Assembly (NCBI GenBank): GCA_025980625.1
Contig: JAICXG010000041.1
Location: 1-15,302 of the forward strand
Source of the DNA: Chthoniobacterales bacterium
GTDB lineage: Bacteria; Verrucomicrobiota; Verrucomicrobiia; Chthoniobacterales; UBA10450
Direction: 5' to 3'
Length of the DNA stretch: 15,302 nt
In this document: positions 13,684 through 15,302 of the stretch, piece by piece
How the letters are laid out: each line of letters starts with the position of its first letter
How positions within the stretch are numbered: position 1 is the stretch's first letter
The notes under the pieces: generated by a model
The model's input: the letters and a program-made list of their open reading frames with translations, nothing else
Databases searched by the model: none
What the model was told of the DNA's origin: nothing
Position numbers and translations under genes: made by a program

Positions 13684-15302
13684 TCAGGGAACGACTGTCA
13701 GCTTGGCGCGGCGGCTGGTTACACTCCCGGCAGAGTTACTTACCACCACGGAAAATTTAGCACCGTTGTCTTCTATAGTTAAGGCTGGGGTAACGTATTT
13801 CGAGCGGGTCGCGCCAACGATATCGATTCCATTCTTCTTCCATTGATAACTCAGAGGCGGCGTGCCTGTCGCCTTGACTTTGAATGTCGCTTTTTGCCCG
13901 ACCGTGGCGGTTACATCCCGCGGCTGTTGGATGACTGTGGGTGGGATGATCTGCGTCGAACCCTCCACGATTGCCAGGGTTGAGTTAGCGGGGACAGTGG
14001 CAAGAGTGTCTACCACGCCACTTGGCCAATTCACCGTCACTGTCGCGGAACTCGCGCTCGCGATCCCGAAATAAAGCGGACCCGCGCCCTGCGAAGCCCA
14101 GTCGCCGCCGCCGCCGTTATTTTCACGAAACGCGATGCGACCAGAGTAAGCGGCGGTCACGCGCGCACCAATACCATTGAGATTTGAGTGGATTCCTTTG
14201 AGACTCACCTTCAAGTAGTGATTGCTGCCGCCGTTGTTCTTCAGAAGGAAATGGCGGCCCTTGTAAGCGTCTCCGGTCACGAGATGTGGACCAATCCCGT
14301 CCTTGATTACCAGGTCAATGTAGCCATCGTTGTTGTAATCCCCCCAGGCAGCGAGCTTATGAGCCGAAGTGGTAAGGTCATCCTCAAGAGCCACTCCTTC
14401 TTGCGCAGCCACATCAGTAAAGGTGCCATTCCCATTGTTATGATAGAGAATGTTAGCATTGCCGACTCCGAGTTCATGTGCTCCCGGACGCGCGACGAAT
14501 AAGTCGAGAAAGCCGTCGTTATCGTAGTCTCCCCAGACAGCCGCCCAGGTGTTGGTATCGTCATTCACGCCCGCCTGCACCGTCACGTCGGTAAATGTGC
14601 CGTTGCCGTTGTTATGGTAAAGGGTGTTGCCGAGTTCTCCATCTCCGCTCTGTTTTCCCCGTGAAACATAAAGATCGAGGAATCCATCGTTGTCGTAATC
14701 GCCCCAAGCCAGGCCTTCAGCGTTTATCTTGGGAGTGAGTCCAGCGGCAGTAGTCACATCGGTAAAGGTTCCGTCGCGATTATTATGGTAGAGGGCTTCC
14801 GAGGCATCGTTTCCGCCAAAGACAACATCCATGTAACCGTCGTTATCATAGTCAGCAAAGGACATCAGGGTTCCCTCGTCAGTCCCATGTTCGGCATCAG
14901 CCAATCCACCGGCGCCCGGCACGACAGCGAAAGTTCCATTGCCGTTGTTATGGTAAAGGACGTTTGCCCCGAAGCCGGCTACCTCGTTCGGTATGTTTTT
15001 AACGAAGAGATCGAGAGCGCCGTCGTTGTCGTAGTCGATGAAGGAAGAGCACTCGCCGTAATCGCGCGCAGTCACAATCCCGGCGACGTCGCTCGCATAC
15101 TCCCAGGTGGCATCGCCATGTCCCTTGAAAAGTAAGTCGCGGTCGACGGCGCTCCCGCCTTGGAAAGGAGGAGCGGAGATATAAATGTCGAGATTGCCGT
15201 CGCCATCATAATCCCCCAGCGAAATCCCCTGCCAGGCGCCGGTCTCAAGATCCTGGTCTGCGATACCGGACGTGTCTATGACATCGGTAAAGGTGCCGTC
15301 GC
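13684..15302 (-). CDS. FG-GAP/VCBS repeat protein with ASPIC/UnbV and Ig-like domains (5' truncated by window edge)
   Basis: The frame is open to the right edge, adding about 75 residues beyond the first internal GTG, so at least 538 residues are seen and the N-terminus is missing. From the N-terminal side, six FG-GAP units carry Asp-rich calcium-binding loops (GDYDGDGNLD, DYDNDGALD, DYDNDGYMD, DYDNDGFLD twice, DYNNDGYID). LYHNNGNGTFTDV linkers recur, as in beta-propellers. An ASPIC/UnbV (CRTAC) domain follows (NHYLKVSLKGIHSNLNGIGA; VTVNWPSGVVDTL). The C-terminus is an Ig-like domain (QQPRDVTATVGQKATF; LSYQWKKNG; FSVVVSNSAGSV). The stop follows KLTVVP, with no visible sorting or anchor motif. 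Such proteins are secreted or on the cell surface and may bind ligands or polysaccharide; the actual role is unknown. It faces putA with a 54-bp gap. Confidence 0.92.
   Translation of the reverse strand, partial: DGTFTDVIDTSGIADQDLETGAWQGISLGDYDGDGNLDIYISAPPFQGGSAVDRDLLFKGHGDATWEYASDVAGIVTARDYGECSSFIDYDNDGALDLFVKNIPNEVAGFGANVLYHNNGNGTFAVVPGAGGLADAEHGTDEGTLMSFADYDNDGYMDVVFGGNDASEALYHNNRDGTFTDVTTAAGLTPKINAEGLAWGDYDNDGFLDLYVSRGKQSGDGELGNTLYHNNGNGTFTDVTVQAGVNDDTNTWAAVWGDYDNDGFLDLFVARPGAHELGVGNANILYHNNGNGTFTDVAAQEGVALEDDLTTSAHKLAAWGDYNNDGYIDLVIKDGIGPHLVTGDAYKGRHFLLKNNGGSNHYLKVSLKGIHSNLNGIGARVTAAYSGRIAFRENNGGGGDWASQGAGPLYFGIASASSATVTVNWPSGVVDTLATVPANSTLAIVEGSTQIIPPTVIQQPRDVTATVGQKATFKVKATGTPPLSYQWKKNGIDIVGATRSKYVTPALTIEDNGAKFSVVVSNSAGSVTSRRAKLTVVP
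14430..15302 (-). repeat. Tandem DNA repeats inside the FG-GAP gene, period about 165-174 bp
   Basis: The sequence around TTATGGTA (Leu-Tyr-His-Asn-Asn codons on the minus strand) recurs near 14438, 14612, 14783 and 14948, spaced 174, 171 and 165 bp. Between these copies the Asp-loop sequence (CCGTCGTTATCGTAGTC type) recurs too. The period equals one beta-propeller blade of 55-58 residues. Copies are similar but not identical, so this is diverged internal duplication rather than recent amplification. Confidence 0.8.

Noticed and set aside
14300..15302. Regularly spaced similar segments resembling a CRISPR array
   Set aside because: The period is 165-174 bp, the repeats are imperfect, and they translate into FG-GAP blades in one open frame.

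Overview
The window looks like chromosomal DNA from a GC-rich (about 60% by eye), Gram-negative, probably soil-type bacterium of the Verrucomicrobiota, perhaps the Chthoniobacterales branch. The lineage call is an inference. It rests on the tail of an autotransporter-repeat-type surface protein at the left edge, an FG-GAP/ASPIC-UnbV/Ig-like protein at the right edge, a Rho factor with a long basic N-terminal tail, and a fused sigma/anti-sigma gene. No rRNA, tRNA, insertion sequence, CRISPR array or prophage gene was found.

Layout, left to right. (1) The 3' end of a surface-protein gene (+) runs convergently into a DUF4112 membrane-protein gene (-). (2) yebC, rho and the DUF4112 gene form a same-strand cluster (-) with short gaps, joining a YebC/PmpR factor to the transcription terminator Rho. 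(3) Divergent from yebC, a sigma-region-2/RskA-like anti-sigma fusion gene (+) overlaps copC by ATGA. A TIGR03862-type flavoprotein with a strong ribosome-binding site follows on the same strand. (4) A small DUF883/YqjD-like membrane protein (-) overlaps the flavoprotein gene tail to tail. Upstream of it, ltaE (threonine aldolase) and hrpB (DEAH-type helicase) form an ATGA-overlapping pair on the same strand. (5) A 313-bp intergenic region with a strong 54-nt hairpin separates ltaE from the divergent putA (+), a bifunctional proline dehydrogenase/glutamate-semialdehyde dehydrogenase. (6) The 3' part of an FG-GAP repeat protein gene (-) fills the right end and runs off the window.

Most genes are housekeeping or metabolic. 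Two things stand out. First, the 9-mer GCCTAACGA (core CCTAACG) is scattered on both strands: 20 exact copies of the 7-mer core, where base composition predicts about two. Eighteen copies lie inside coding genes, often in rare codons, and they fall in different reading frames, so the signal seems to act on the DNA. It behaves like a DNA-uptake-sequence-type or other genome-wide motif. Second, the sigma/anti-sigma gene encodes in one chain a sigma-70 region 2, no recognisable region 4, one membrane helix and an RskA C-terminal domain. It is translationally coupled to a periplasmic copper-binding CopC protein, which suggests a membrane-tethered regulator worth testing.
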